64,000 nucleotides of DNA from Actinomucor elegans. Its lineage: Eukaryota > Mucoromycota > Mucoromycetes > Mucorales > Mucoraceae. Made by a program: the position numbers and the translations under genes. How positions within the stretch are numbered: the stretch's first letter is position 1; every line of letters begins with the position of its first letter. Below, piece by piece: positions 11,229-23,222 of the stretch. The notes beneath the pieces were generated by a model that had not been told where the DNA came from, did no database searches, and saw nothing but the letters and a program-made list of their open reading frames with translations. Location: contig JAMSLZ010000012.1 of the NCBI GenBank assembly GCA_026027325.1, positions 806,001 through 870,000 on the forward strand. Direction: 5' to 3'.

Positions 11229-14130
11229 AATAATTCTATGTTTCATTATGTTTCTCTTTTCTATTGTATCATTCTATGCTCCCTCTCTAATTCTTTATTT
11301 TTCTCTGTTTGATAACAGATTCTTCCTCCTTTTATTTTTTCCTCTCTTATTTATTATATATGTTACCACCCATCAGTATTAATTACTACTACCTACTACT
11401 ACTATTATGTATGAAATCTATTTTCAGCACTATTAAATAACTATTTAGATTAAATCGAATTGTTTAAAATGAAAAAGGAGGGGCTTACAGTTGCATTACA
11501 TATTGACAATAGAATGTCTTGAGGATATCTGCTTTTATCGTTTCATTATAGCAGTAATTCAATGCACTCTTTGCTCCTACATATTATGCGCCAGACGCTA
11601 TCATGCAATTGCACGGTCTATTTTTGCTACTCCTTTTCAATCTGTGTACTGCATCAGATGTTATTATTATAGTTAGTTAACATCATATTCAAGGAGTCGA
11701 ATCGCCAGCGTTATAGTTCCAAACACGAGAAGACATGCTTCTTGAAACATATATTCGTGTGAATCGGGTTATTTATAAGTTGACTCACTTGATCAGACCC
11801 CAATTTTTGAGCCACATCCTATATGACTGGCTCTCGGTTTAGCAAATGTGTTTGTTAAAGAATAATAATTGATATAAACTGGAAAATATGATATAGTGCA
11901 GCAAATGTATTCGAGTCAACTTAACGTCTTGCCAAATGCGATGGAGAATTAATCCAATTTTTTAATTGATCAAGATCGTCCTAGAGATCTATCAATCATT
12001 AGACATTGTATACATGAAGTACTTATAATTGACTGATAATCGTTAGCAGTTTAATGTACTCTCGTTAAATTTCAGCTACACAAAGGCTCTATCAGATATA
12101 GCAACTCATCTCAAGCGCGAATTACTAATTAGATGTGACATTAAACCGCGATCGGTCAAAAGACCTAAAGGTCGTTATGTTTAGTTTATATGAAGCATAT
12201 GTAGAGTATAGTCAGTCTTTAATATATAATATATATTTTGTAGTTTAGTGAAACAACAATTGTGGTTGATGCAGTTCTTCATTATGGGTAAGTATTGGTC
12301 ATCAGATGTGACATTAAGCCGAGATCAGTCGAAAAATGTAAAGATAGGAGAAATGCAAGAAAACCCCAAAGGCATATCTTTAGATTCAAATTTTGAACCT
12401 ATTATATTCTTTTATAAAGCTCAAAGATCATACAGGTTTAATTTATTTTGGTTTAACATATTGGAAGCTATACAAATACATTTCTTAACTATATCATCAT
12501 CAAGAATGCTTGGACTATATATAGTTGTGCCTATAAGATCTGCAATTCATCTTTTATTTGATTCTCTAATTGAAAAAAAAATATATTCGACTATCTTTAC
12601 ATCATTAGACATTCCATTAGAATTTACTCAGATTTTCGCGTTCATTAACAATCGTTCATTATCAACCAAAAAATCAAGATTTACAGTTTTACGCTTCACC
12701 TGCAAAAATGTTATTTGATCAAATCCGAATAGCCAATGGAAGCCGAGATATTTATTTATTAAAATGGGATGAATAATTGCAACTAAGTTATACAATGTTC
12801 CTGAATATGAAGCTATAACGTACGACTTCTTAATTCACAACTACTAACTGTGAATATCGTAGTATTACTGTGTATCGTTTCTTCAGTGATATGCTTCAAA
12901 GTACCGAACATATCACGTCTAATATGTGAAAGACAAACTAGCTAATGACAAAACTGCCTAATATGTCCATTCTTTGCGTTGGAGTTTCAAATAATCTGAA
13001 TTTACCGCAGTACACAAGTGTATGGTAAAGCCTTGAAATGTATTATTTCGTCAAACGTCTGTACTAAAAAAACTGCAGATGTTTATATTAGACGTACGAG
13101 TTTTCTTTCTTATTATGAACAACTTAATCATAACACTCCTTTGTTTTTCCTTACTATTACCTCAAGAAAAAAAAAAAGAGCAAAATGCTAAAAATAGAAG
13201 ATCACCTATGCATCTCGGAAATACAGATATCATTGTAATAAAACAAAGAAGAAATAAAATATATTATAAACTGCTGGCATCAGAGTTTTCCCGATATGTA
13301 GGCTTTTTGGCGTATTCTATAATTATTTATCTAACAATCCCCTTTCTTCTATATGTCTCGTCATGTTAATGATAATAAGTAGAGCTTTTCTCATTTTTAT
13401 CTTTAAGATACTCTTTGTAATCGCCCTCCTGAGCTTCGTTATTGTAATCATTTCTTGTTTTCTTTTTATGGAAGCTATCACCGCGCTTGAAATTTTCACC
13501 CAATCAGTAGTGATAGTAATGATCATCTTTGCAGGGTTGTTATTAAGATGTTCATGTTTGCAATCATATCACTTTGTTGCCTTGTAATGTTGATGATGTT
13601 AACATCCATTAAAGTTACATAATTCTCAGTAATGGTTTGCATTTGAGTGGTACCGCTTGCTAAGTGATTATCATAATAAAATTGGCCTCAATGCCTGTTA
13701 AAGTCGATACTTATGTTGTAGTAAAGGCAATGGCAGTGTCGATCGGAGCCCCCGAACCCACGGTAGTAGCAGTGGTAGTAATAGTCGAGACTAATTCGAG
13801 TTTGTACTCGTTTTTTTGTTTTTCAGTCATTGAAGGAATTACACTTTACACCTACAGCTCTGCAATTACAGAATGTATTTGATGATGTTATTTTTGCCCA
13901 AGATCAGACCTGCAAAAGTACTGGAAGGTTCTTCTTCCAAAATACCAATTAGAATATACTTTTAATGCGCAAAATTGATATGTCGATACGATAGATAGAC
14001 CTTCTAGTATATGTATAAAACCGCCTACTTGATTGAGAACACTGGAAAAGAATAAATCACATCTGAGCTATAGGAAATTTGATCAAAAGAAGGGCAGATG
14101 ATCAAAGTGTACTATAAATCAGATTAGCAC
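11229..14130. other. Gene-poor spacer with satellite fragment
   Basis: The first 200 bases are the T-rich 3' region of the kinase gene. The satellite-family array at 11896-12345 lies inside. A Thr- and Ile-rich minus-strand reading at about 13320-13800 is broken by stops and is not accepted as a gene. Confidence 0.5.
11896..12345 (+). repeat. Satellite-like family A, 3 degenerate copies
   Basis: Three copies of an approximately 80-bp core, with the motif segments at about 11935-11995, 12131-12172 and 12302-12343. The two clearer copies are 171 bp apart. Each contains a segment close to GATGTGACATTAAACCG followed by GATCGGTCRAAAGA-like sequence, and is preceded by a GCAGCAACTCATT-like block. 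Confidence 0.7.
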
Positions 14131-15454
14131 TACAGCCACAGCGAATTGATTTTCATACTACTTTAGAACCAAAGTTTCCTCAAAACCTAACCTTTTATTC
14201 ATAAGGCAAGTATTCGCTCAAGTAGTTGGATAGCACATTGAGATTTTACAACGGAAAAGGATTATATATATGTTTAAAGAAAATAAAGAATAAAAAGTTC
14301 GATTTAATATCTTATGGAGCCTCCTTTGACTTCTATTGCTGCTTGTCATCGACCCTGCGTACTGGTAACGAAACGTTTTGCAATGTCGATGCTCGCATTC
14401 TCCTATTCTTCCTTGATAACCACCTCTAATTATTTAAAGTCTTTTACTGTGGCCCTTCTTTTATCTATCTGGCGTTCTAGAGTCGACCAAAGATGCTTAA
14501 TGGGGTTCAAGTTGGAATTCTGAACAGACCAGTATTCAGATCCATGGGTTTGATGCAATTCATTCCACTGCCCTGCATATCCATCATTACGACGTGAAGC
14601 ACCGCTTTCTTATAATATGAGTCCTTATCATCTTTATTAAGCAGTTTTTTGTACCAAAGATAAAAATTCTTTGCTAAAACATTGGCATATTCGTCCTGGC
14701 TCATTGTGCCTTCAAAAGATAGTTGCAGGTCCAAATCCACCAAACCAAAAGTAGCTCTCAATCTTCATCCTATCTCTATCTCACTTCTTTGTTGAGACAA
14801 CGTTATTTTGAGCATATATTTCTCCAACCTTTCAAAGTACTGTGACTCCTCCATCTGCATCAGCGATCAGGGAACATGACGCATCGGACCAAATCGCACT
14901 TTTCCTCTGGTCCAGTATTCAATTAGCATATTGTTGGGCCCAGAGTGGCCTTTTTTCTTCTTCTTCTTTCATAAGCCCTCTATTAAGCTAAGCTTATGAG
15001 CTGCAGTATAAGAATTCGATCCAAATCACTTTACACAAGTGGTGACAATGTTTCTACAGACATTGATATTCATCGTGTTTAAATTATTCTTGAACTGATC
15101 ATAGGTGACGAAACAGTCTTTTCTTGTATTTCGTTGTAAATATCTCTTATTCCTTTTAGTAAGCTTTTTGGTTGTTCTTTATTGGTTTTGTGGTAAAAGA
15201 CTGTTAGTATGCTTTATTCTCTTAAAGATACTTTGATCTGTGGACTTGGGTAGTTCGGCTATGGTTGCTTTCTCACTGAAAGAATGTCCAACTTTTTCCA
15301 AGATAGAAAGCTCCCCAGAAGTTTTTATCTTCGAATTGCATATACGAGCCATGGCTTTTATTTGTTAAATCTGTTGAGGATATGTTTGATAGATTAGCAG
15401 AATGAAGTCTTTATTGAGAAGTATGGCAACGAAAATCAATTCAGTGTAGCTGTA
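14131..15454 (-). mobile_element. Decayed Tc1/mariner transposon with TIRs and TA duplication
   Basis: A TA dinucleotide flanks each end (14131-14132 and 15453-15454), and the 1320-bp interior is a usual length for Tc1/mariner. The left end reads TACAGCCACAGCGAATTG and continues TGATTTTC; the right end, complemented, reads TACAGCTACACTGAATTG and continues TGATTTTC. That is 21 of 24 matching positions. The transposase runs on the minus strand and is broken (see the pseudogene entry). The element inserted in the spacer between the kinase gene and ALG1. Confidence 0.85.
14304..15352 (-). pseudogene. Tc1/mariner transposase, multiply interrupted
   Basis: DDE transposase remnant that would have catalysed cut-and-paste transposition. 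It starts with ATG at 15352. The N-terminal part keeps helix-turn-helix-like sequence (KATIAELPKSTDQSIFKRI) before the first stop. The middle keeps AIWSDAS, matching the usual WSDES block, and then a WFGGFGP-like stretch. The C-terminal part keeps NLNPIKHLWSTLERQIDKRR, the strongly conserved SPDLNPIEHLW block, and later AAIEVKGGSIR. Several in-frame stops and at least two frame changes separate these blocks, so it cannot make a functional enzyme. The stop at 14304-14306 marks the ancestral C terminus. Confidence 0.88.
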
Positions 15455-16236
15455 GTAGGCTGAGCTTGTGCAATTTAAAATCCTCAGTCAATAAAGGATC
15501 TATAATATAATAATAACAATTAGTAAACTGCTTTTGTATTAATTCAAGCTTATGATATATAGTTAAAAGTCAAAGCGAGTTTTCAATTTTTGCATTTAGG
15601 CGGAGAGAGTAATTTAATCACTGTTGTTTTTCAATAAAAAGCGAAGCCATATAATAACAATGAATACCACGGTTCCTTCTTATCAGTTTTCTTTAGTAGT
15701 ACTAAGAGCACTGTAGAGGCAGGGCTTTTAATTCAAATATATACAGAATAAGACACGTATGCATTTATATTTTTTCCTGTAGTTTTTTTTTTTGAGAATA
15801 TAAACTTGATTCATCATTAGAGAATAAAAAATAGATAAACACAAGCCGCACCCTGTAACTAAGTTTATATGAGGGTCAACATTTTCAACAAACATATACG
15901 GCATGTAATACAGTAATGTAGAACTTGGATTTCATAATGTCATACCTTCTTAAAGATATTCAAAAAAAAAAAAAAAAAAGTCAACGCACGTATAACTACT
16001 ACTTGAAGCACTCGTTTCTACAAGCTATAGTTTCTGCAGATTTTGAAATAGTAAAACAACTAACAGCGATTGATCTAATAATTTCTACTTTTGTGTACAG
16101 AACAGTGCACCAAAAGAAGGCAGGGAAGAAACACACAAAGCATGAAAATATTGATCTTGTGTACCCAACGGTTGGTATTTATTTAAACTCGTGCGCGTTT
16201 TCTTCTTCTTCTCTGTTTTCTTAATCTAAACCCAAC
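15455..16236. other. Spacer upstream of ALG1
   Basis: Contains an 18-base A run (about 15961-15979). The last 40 bases before ALG1 are a TC-rich tract likely to be its leader. No gene is supported. Confidence 0.5.
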
Positions 16237-17927
16237 ATGAGCTTCATTGGGGATTCAGAATACTTTACACTGACAGGTGCCCTCATGGCAGTTTTGTGCG
16301 TCTATGTCATCTTTGGTAGATTGTTGGGCATGTACGTGTTTGATCAAACTGGAAGCACAGGCCTTCGAAAAAGACTTATGGTACAAGTAGTTGTTTTGGG
16401 GGATATTGGTCGCTCGCCACGTATGCGCTACCATGCTACTTCATTGGCAGATTCTGGATGCACTGTAGATCTGATTGGCTATAAAGGTAGCATGAGCCAT
16501 TATAAAGTTGAATTCTCGACTCATTTAAATATTAGAAACGAATCCCGGCGCCAGAATTAACGTGAACCGCTATATTCGTGTCCGGCCTATTCGCCAAGCA
16601 TGGTCTATTCCTGCTGGTTTCCCCAGGATATGTTATTTGTTATGGGCACCCTTCAAGGCTGCATTTTTAGGTATTCAACTGTTCTGGATAATGGGATGTA
16701 TCTCTCAAAAGCCCGACTTTATCATTGTTCAGGTAAATGAAATAAACGCGTTAACTATTTGCATACAATACCACTAACACATACATAGAACCCACCTTCG
16801 ATTCCTACGCTCTTTATTGCTAAATGGATAGGCAAGCTTCGCAAAGCCTGGGTTATTATTGATTGGCACAACTTTGGGTACTCGATGATCGCCATGAAGT
16901 TTGGACCCAATCATTACGTAACACGTATCGCCAGATGGTACGAACAACGCTATGGCAAAGTAGCTTATGCCCACATGTGTGTAACCGAAAGCATGCACAA
17001 AGAACTTGAGACAAATTGGCAAACAGAAGGAAAGATCATGACTGTCAGAGATAAACCTCAGTCAGATTTCAAGCGACTTACAATAGACCTTGTTCACCGT
17101 CATTTCACTTTTTCGCTCAAAATGCTTGAGGAGTCGATTAGAGCAACACCCGAAGGTGAAGACTTTTTGGGTAAATACAATGATGCCAAGCTAGGCACTT
17201 TATTGACGGATGCGGACAAGGATGGTTTGTTGATTTGGAGACAAGATAGACCCAAGTTGATTGTGTCATCTACTTCTTGGACTGAAGATGAAGATTTCTC
17301 CATTTTGCTGAAAGCAGTTGAATTATACGAAGCGGCCGCTAAACCATCAGATCCCAGATTACTGTTTGTCATTACAGGCAATGGCCCTCAAAAGGAGCAT
17401 TATCTGGAAAAGATCAAGAACATGACATTTAACAAAACACGTATTATAACAGCTTGGCTCGAAACAGGCGATTATCCTCTTTTGCTTGGAAGTGCTGATT
17501 TGGGTGTATCATTGCATAAAAGCTCAAGTGGGATGGACTTGCCTATGAAGGTGGTGGATATGTTTGGTTGTGGACTTCCAGCCTGCGCTGTTTCATTTCC
17601 CTGGTAAATGCGATTCAGCCGTAATGTATGCATTCGTACTTACATTGTTATTTAGTTTGAATGAATTAGTACATGACGGTGAAAACGGGCTTGTTTTCGA
17701 TAGTAGCGAAGATTTAGCTGAACAATTCATGGTAAAAATCATCTACTTGTACCTTGCAAGTTATTGCATTCTAATCGACTTTATTTTTATATCAAAAGGA
17801 ATTGTTTGTTAAAAATCCAGGAAAATTGCATCAGCTACGTCTTAATGTGTTGAAAGAATACAAAACAGATACATGGCAGAACCAATACAAAGAAGTATTA
17901 ATTAAATTGTTTAACCAGAGTGCATAG
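16237..17927 (+). CDS. ALG1: Chitobiosyldiphosphodolichol beta-mannosyltransferase
   Basis: Adds the first mannose (beta-1,4) to GlcNAc2-PP-dolichol on the cytosolic face of the ER, in N-glycan precursor assembly. Five exons: 16237-16486, 16536-16732, 16789-17603, 17656-17731, 17799-17927; 488 residues, close to the 450-465 of yeast and human ALG1. Visible are an N-terminal membrane segment (about residues 10-35), VVVLGDIGRSPRMRYHA (donor-side N domain), PPSIPTLFIAKW, VIIDWHNFGYSM, and the C-terminal GT-B region LHKSSSGMDLPMKVVDMFGCGLPACAV and onward to NELVHDGENGLVF. The second-last splice restores FPCLNELVHD, which matches the family. It is the only gene in its neighbourhood, with long spacers on both sides. 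Confidence 0.96.
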
Positions 17928-18520
17928 CGACGATGTGAATTGCAGAATATCCAATTATTAGTATAATAAATACCAAGATTGGGCAAGCTTCTAGTTTTAA
18001 GGGCTACCATATGACCAGATGATACTCATTTCGTTAGGACTGAGAGATATTGTGCCAATTTTGTAGTATCTTGTGATTTAATAAACTATCCATTTTACCA
18101 TGATCATTGACTGTAGCAATTATCTGGATCCAAGTTCTATGTACTAGAAGCTATTATAAAATACTCAATCCACATACCGAAATTTAGAACTAATTCACGC
18201 AACGTGATGTTCTTTAAACACTGTTTCCTATTAGTAGAATTACTATAAACATATGCTTTGGCGCATAGTAAAAACATAGCACGCCTTATTGGATGAGCAT
18301 GAGGTCTAATGCATAACAAAATAACTTAATCAAGTAAAAAATATAAGCATGTATCCTGAACTACAGTAAAACCATATAATGTGCCACAAGTATTGTGATT
18401 CACTGGGATATCAAGGATATGAATAAGCCAATACTTGGGCTTTCAGTCGCACTACTGCCACATTGCATTGCTTGATACTAAAGGTAATTACTACGATTAT
18501 TTCAAAATAAAATAAAAAAA

Positions 18521-18546
18521 ACTCATCATTCGAAGTACTGATGAGT
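18521..18546. other. Perfect inverted repeat (hairpin)
   Basis: ACTCATCA and TGATGAGT are separated by ten bases, giving an 8-bp perfect stem. An A run precedes it. It is isolated in a long spacer; function unknown. Confidence 0.4.
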
Positions 18547-19544
18547 ATCCCAGACATCATATCTTCGTTTACCAGAGTACGTCGTAAGTCAAATGAATAC
18601 GTGGAACAGAATGTAAAGCCTCACTCAATGAAAAATATTATTTCTCTGAAAAAAGGCCCTCATCAGCAGCCTGAGGATTTCTAAAGGAAGACTGCGACTG
18701 AGTGAGTAGAACATAGGACCAGCTGGCATTTATGTAAGGTGAAGTGATGCTAAATACCACTTTAACCTTATTATGTTGCTAGTACAATATAGAATAATAC
18801 ACCAGGTTTTCATAATCTAACGTCACCGGTCAAGTTAGCTAGACCTAGTCAGATCCCAATTTTATACAAAAGTATCGTATCTTAGTGGGCAAACCAGAAA
18901 TATGAATATTTGATATACTGTATACTATTCAATATCATTATATTCATTGGAATAATAAGGGTATTTTACTATCTCTTTAGCGTCCCTATAGTCTCCATAT
19001 GATGACTTCTCAGTAGACCATTTGCTTTCTCATTTTGTTGACTTGCCGATGTCTCGATTTCATTCGCTATCGGCTATTAGAACATAATACTCCTCCTCTT
19101 CGTTTTTCTCCTGAGCCATCTCAACCAAAATTTTGAAATTAGAACATTGTACCTACAGCTACAAGTAAAACATGTACATTTGTAAAATTTAAGAAATATA
19201 TAGTTAAAAGTGTATCCTTTTCAATGAACTGACTTTTGGAATAATGTATAGCCATTGTAATGCTCTAACCAACTCCGACATATATTTGGCTTTTTCCTTC
19301 TAAATTGCAACTTTTCCATCAGCGTTTTTTTTTTTTTTTTTTTACAAAAATAACACTGTTTGAAGAAAAAATTATTTCACTATAGACGTGTATTCATTTT
19401 ATATAACATCAACTGTCAGTCCATCATGACCTTATCATTTATGGTTTCTATTTTTATTTTTTACTTTTATTTTAACATGAAACTCCAATTTTAAGGAATC
19501 AACAATCAAGCAGTTAAACTCCGTAAACGAACATGGTGGTGGTG

Positions 19545-20112
19545 CTAGATCTCTCGGAGGATCTCGGTCCAATATCGCATCTGAATTATATCTCACGTTT
19601 ATAATAAACCACTGCTTCTGGTAGAACTATTGTTAACTAGATTGTGAAGACCATAATAATGGCTGGTAGTTAATTTACGTATATTCAGGTAAATTAGATC
19701 CACATATATAACATTATTCAGTAGATCGCTCGACCGATCCAATATCACATCAGATTAGTGCATCATACTCAAACTAATCAGCTATTTTTGTTGCCATATT
19801 TGTTTTATCATATTGTAAAGAGCGTGTCAACAATCAATAATTAAATATGTTATGCCCATGGAAGCTAAATCAAATTATAATCAATTTGATCTCTCAGTCA
19901 ATCTCAATCTAATGTCCCATTTAAATTTTGCTGCATGCTCAGAATAGGCCACTGCATACAAACCCATTATTTAAATGAGATGCAAAAGGTTATGATAATG
20001 AGTAATAATCAAATGATATACGCTCATTTAAGCTAGATCAAGTACTTGTCTGTCGATCTCGGTTTGCTGTTGATTTTGATTCTTTGCTCCATGCTCAGAA
20101 TGAGTAGTATCT
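19545..20112 (-). repeat. Satellite-like family A, 4 degenerate copies
   Basis: Copies begin at about 19545, 19721, 19886 and 20050, a spacing of 176, 165 and 164 bp. On the plus strand each reads roughly GATCTCTCGGYCGATCTCGG, then AATATCGCATCTGATT, then CATGCTCAGAATGAG-like sequence. All copies share one orientation, opposite to the array at 11.9 kb. Confidence 0.75.
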
Positions 20113-20803
20113 CTTGAAAAGTTGTAATCTCAACGAAAAAAAAAAAGACTATATCACCAGGACTGGTTAAATTTTCTTGATTTGTCGGTATGACAGATCA
20201 CACATCGACGAATCAAAAAAAAAAAGAGGCGTTACAAGTGTTTCTCTTTGAGGTGCACACAGCCTTGATTTGGACACAAAATCAAAGAAATCACTGGTTT
20301 ATCCAGTTTTACCATCGCGCAATAAACTTTGTTAATTACTGGTGATACAAGTTTAAAGTAGCGCAAATCTTTTTTTTTTGGTCAACGTGTTGATGTAGAA
20401 AACGTGGCTAAATTAATGTTACCAAGTGTATCACCTTAAAAAACATGTTCTGTGTGGTAGAGTATTGAAAGTGAAGGCAAGGAAAAGAAATAGAAAAAGC
20501 CACGCGGAATAAAAGGCCCGCCTTTTTCTATTTGAAATCCAGACCTTACTAAATGTTTTAATGAAACATGGTTTGAATTGACTGTTTCGGTCTCAAGGGC
20601 TATTTCAATAATAAACGCATCTTGGTTAGGCGCTGATTCAATGTTTTAGTTACAATAAAAGGGTCTATATATATGTATTGAATGAGCAGTAAAGCCTTAA
20701 ACAAATTGAATAACGTGTAAAATGGCTTTTTAATAAGGAATTTGGCCTGATCGGCTCGTTGAGCATATGATAACAGTAACCAGATCAAACACCTTGTTCA
20801 ATC

Positions 20804-20830
20804 GATATATATATATATATATATATATAT
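20804..20830. repeat. TA dinucleotide microsatellite
   Basis: Uninterrupted AT/TA repeat of about 13 units, 120 bases upstream of the methyltransferase start codon. Similar tracts occur at about 22338-22359, 34174-34200 and 34988-35007. Confidence 0.9.
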
Positions 20831-20949
20831 CTTGGTTCTATAGTTTCTACCCTGTACTACATTAAATTCCATTGTCCGGATTGGTTATTCCGATAAAAAA
20901 CGATTTCCCTTTTTCTCTTTCGTTTTCCTTTCACTTACGATTATTCAAT

Positions 20950-22175
20950 ATGGGAAACCAAGCGAGTAAAGTAATAGAAAAGTCAAAGGAAAGAAAAGAA
21001 CGACGAAGCACGAAAAGTCGCAGAAGAAGTACGATTACAATTGGAGGGCGATCGCACTCTTCCCTTGTCATGGCAAATAAAAACTTGCAAGCTAATTACG
21101 ATTGGATCGATGAGAAACAAGATCCTGCTTTAATACATACTCCACCACCTGCAACAAAGTCCAGACGTCAATCAATTACTGAGTTCTTTTCTGGCAGAAA
21201 AAAGAGCCTTGTTCAAGATGATTTTCGAGAATATGATCGACTTCAGAGACAGGTACGCGCCTTGAACTAGCTGATTGTATATAACTCACTAAATCCATCT
21301 TCAATAGCACTACTTGCTAAAGAGTGCCCGCAAGTCAAATGCTTGGGGCCCAATCGAGGAATCCATGACCATTGTAGATGTTGGCACAGGCAACGGTATT
21401 TGGGCATTAGAAATGGCCTCTGAGCAGTTAAACTGCAAGGTTATTGGACTTGATCTAAGACCTCCTTCTGAACAGCAAGGCAAACCAAAAAATCTTAGCT
21501 TTTATGAAGCAGATATCACTGAAATCTGGCCATTGGAATCAGCCTCTGTTGACTAGTACGTTTGAATTTACAAAAAAAAAAAAAAAAAAAAAAAATGAAA
21601 GCTAAAACTAACCTTTTTGGTATAGTATATTCCAACGTAGTATGGGCCAAAGCATCCAAAAAGATCAATGGAGTCACGTCCTCAGTGAAATGCTTCGTGT
21701 ACTCAAGCCTGGAGGTGTGATTGAACTGGTTGAAGCTGATTTATGGCATCACAACCCAGGTCCAGTACAACGAGCCTTTGATGAATTTTACCAAAATCAA
21801 TGTACAGAGAACGGATTGGACTTTGCTTTCACAGAAGTCATTGAAAAAGAACTTGAAACTGTTGGATTTACAGAATTGGATCATCGTACATTGGACATAC
21901 CCATTGGTGAATGGCCTCAAGATGCCGGTAAGTTGCGTTTTATACAACATACAACTATATGCTAACATATAACAGAATTGAAGCAGTTTGGCTTTATTAA
22001 CAAAGAGATTCAAAAGGCCTATCTACGAAACAGAAAGGGCTTTTATGTATCTAAATGGGGAATTACACCTGAAGACTATGAACTTGCTGTACAAGAAGTT
22101 TTGACAGAATTTGAAGATTACCATGGATTTTCGCGTTTTAATTGTTGGATTGCAAAGAAGCCCACTACAGATTGA
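20950..22175 (+). CDS. SAM-dependent methyltransferase, probably N-myristoylated
   Basis: Four exons: 20950-21252, 21308-21555, 21626-21927, 21976-22175; 350 residues. The class I methyltransferase fold is shown by motif I VDVGTGNGIWALEMA (124 onward), the acidic ribose-binding strand VIGLDLRPP, SVDYIFQRSMG bridging intron 2, and the motif RVLKPGGVIELVE. This arrangement is typical of fungal small-molecule (UMTA/LaeA-like) methyltransferases; substrate unknown. The N terminus MGNQASK fits an N-myristoylation signal (Gly2, Ser6) and is followed by a very basic Arg/Ser segment, suggesting membrane association (inference). The second intron holds a 23-base A run. An in-frame TTG upstream at 20872 is not the start. 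Confidence 0.88.
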
Positions 22176-22543
22176 ACGCTTTTATGCCTTATAGACCTTA
22201 TGCCCCCATTATTTAGATTATTTATATGACTCTATAGACTAATTACACCTTTATTACTATGACCTTTATTATATACGCCAGCCTTATTTTTTTTTCTTTT
22301 TACTTATTAATGACTATTACACTAACAATAAAACTATAATATATATATATATATATATACATTCTAAGAGTATCTACGTGTCAAATTGGCTAGCTCAAAA
22401 AGATATACAATATCTTTTTTTTTATTATATATATATATAGGATTAAGTATTATAGATTAAGATTAAACATTATAGAAAGGAGCGTAAGAGGAGGATATTG
22501 TACAAAACGATATGAAACATAAAGAATAGGAGTAATGGGAGCA
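22176..22543. other. Convergent 3' spacer
   Basis: Separates the ends of the methyltransferase gene (+) and the GPS2-like gene (-). Contains TA microsatellites at about 22338-22359 and 22424-22438 and T runs; nothing else seen. Confidence 0.6.
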
Positions 22544-22639
22544 TTATCTTGAATACGGTGGCCTTATAGAGTAACGTTGCTGCTGCTGCTGTCTTGATCT
22601 TTGCTGCTATAAACAAACAAGTCAATATCATTACACAAT

Positions 22640-22691
<52 letters not shown>

Positions 22692-23222
22692 GCTTACATT
22701 GGAATATGGATGATTCGAATTAAAACGTGGCATAGGTGGTGGAGGACGAGGATAAAAGTAAGACGCATTATTGTAATAAGGTAAAGTGTCTGTCGAACAA
22801 GGCGCCCATCGACTCTTTTTCTTCGTACTCGGTGGTGTAGCCTGTACTGGTTTCTGTGATTCTCGTCGTTTTGATTCTTCTTGAACCATCATTTGCTTAA
22901 TCAATTGAAACAACATGTGTTTCTCTTCTTTTAATGATTGAATCTTTTCTTTGATTTCGCTACTAGTTGGTGGTAATTGTTCTTTTATTAATGGTGCTTC
23001 GCTTATAACTTGAACTGGCATGACTTTTTTCTCTTCAACTGGTGGAGAGGGAAGTCCACCGACATGATGCTGCTGTAATGGAGATTCGACATGAGGTACT
23101 CTTTGTTTATATCGTTTAACAATGGCACTTTTAATAGCGTCTAAATGTTGATTCGGCTGAAAATGATAAGTGATATTTTCCCTCCTTGATGTTTCTTTAG
23201 ATTCGAATATAGTGTCTTTCAT
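22544..23222 (-). CDS. GPS2-like coiled-coil protein
   Basis: Two exons: 22698-23222 and 22544-22606, with a 91-nt intron; 195 residues. Residues 89-122 contain EIKEKIQSLKEEKHMLF followed by a Lys/Glu-rich helix ending in EESKRR. This closely follows the coiled coil of animal GPS2 (LEEK...LxEEKHQLFLQLKK...EEEKRR), a subunit of the NCoR/SMRT-HDAC3 corepressor. Upstream is a Pro-rich region; downstream are PRPPPPMP and a Gln/Arg-rich C terminus RSRQQQQQRYSIRPPYSR. Nuclear corepressor function is an inference from one helix. Reading through the intron would give a false Tyr-Ile, Cys-Val membrane tail encoded by its TA and TG microsatellites. Confidence 0.72.
22639..22689. repeat. CA/TA compound microsatellite inside an intron
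   Basis: On the plus strand a CA run of about 11 units is followed by a TA run of about 13 units. It lies wholly within the intron (22607-22697) of the GPS2-like gene, between donor and acceptor, so its length changes should be neutral for the protein. Confidence 0.9.

Larger units (their letters stand above)
17928..20949. other. 3-kb gene-poor spacer
   Basis: Contains a perfect 8-bp hairpin at 18521-18546, a T run at about 19325-19343, a four-copy satellite array (19545-20112) and a TA microsatellite at about 20804-20830. The last 80 bases are pyrimidine-rich and probably form the promoter of the methyltransferase gene. No coding gene is supported. Confidence 0.5.

Noticed and set aside
12248..12718. 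156-codon open frame on the plus strand
   Set aside because: It runs through satellite copy 3 of the array at 12.3 kb, has AT-driven composition and no domain. An open frame of this size is plausible by chance here.
13320..13800. Possible Thr/Ile-rich gene on the minus strand
   Set aside because: Several stops break every frame, no splice solution or homology was found.
22470..23222. Longer 250-residue version of the GPS2-like protein with a membrane tail
   Set aside because: The extra residues are a Tyr-Ile and Cys-Val repeat from the TA/TG microsatellite plus a hydrophobic tail. A canonical GTAAGC...ATAG intron removes them and joins to a Gln/Arg-rich end.
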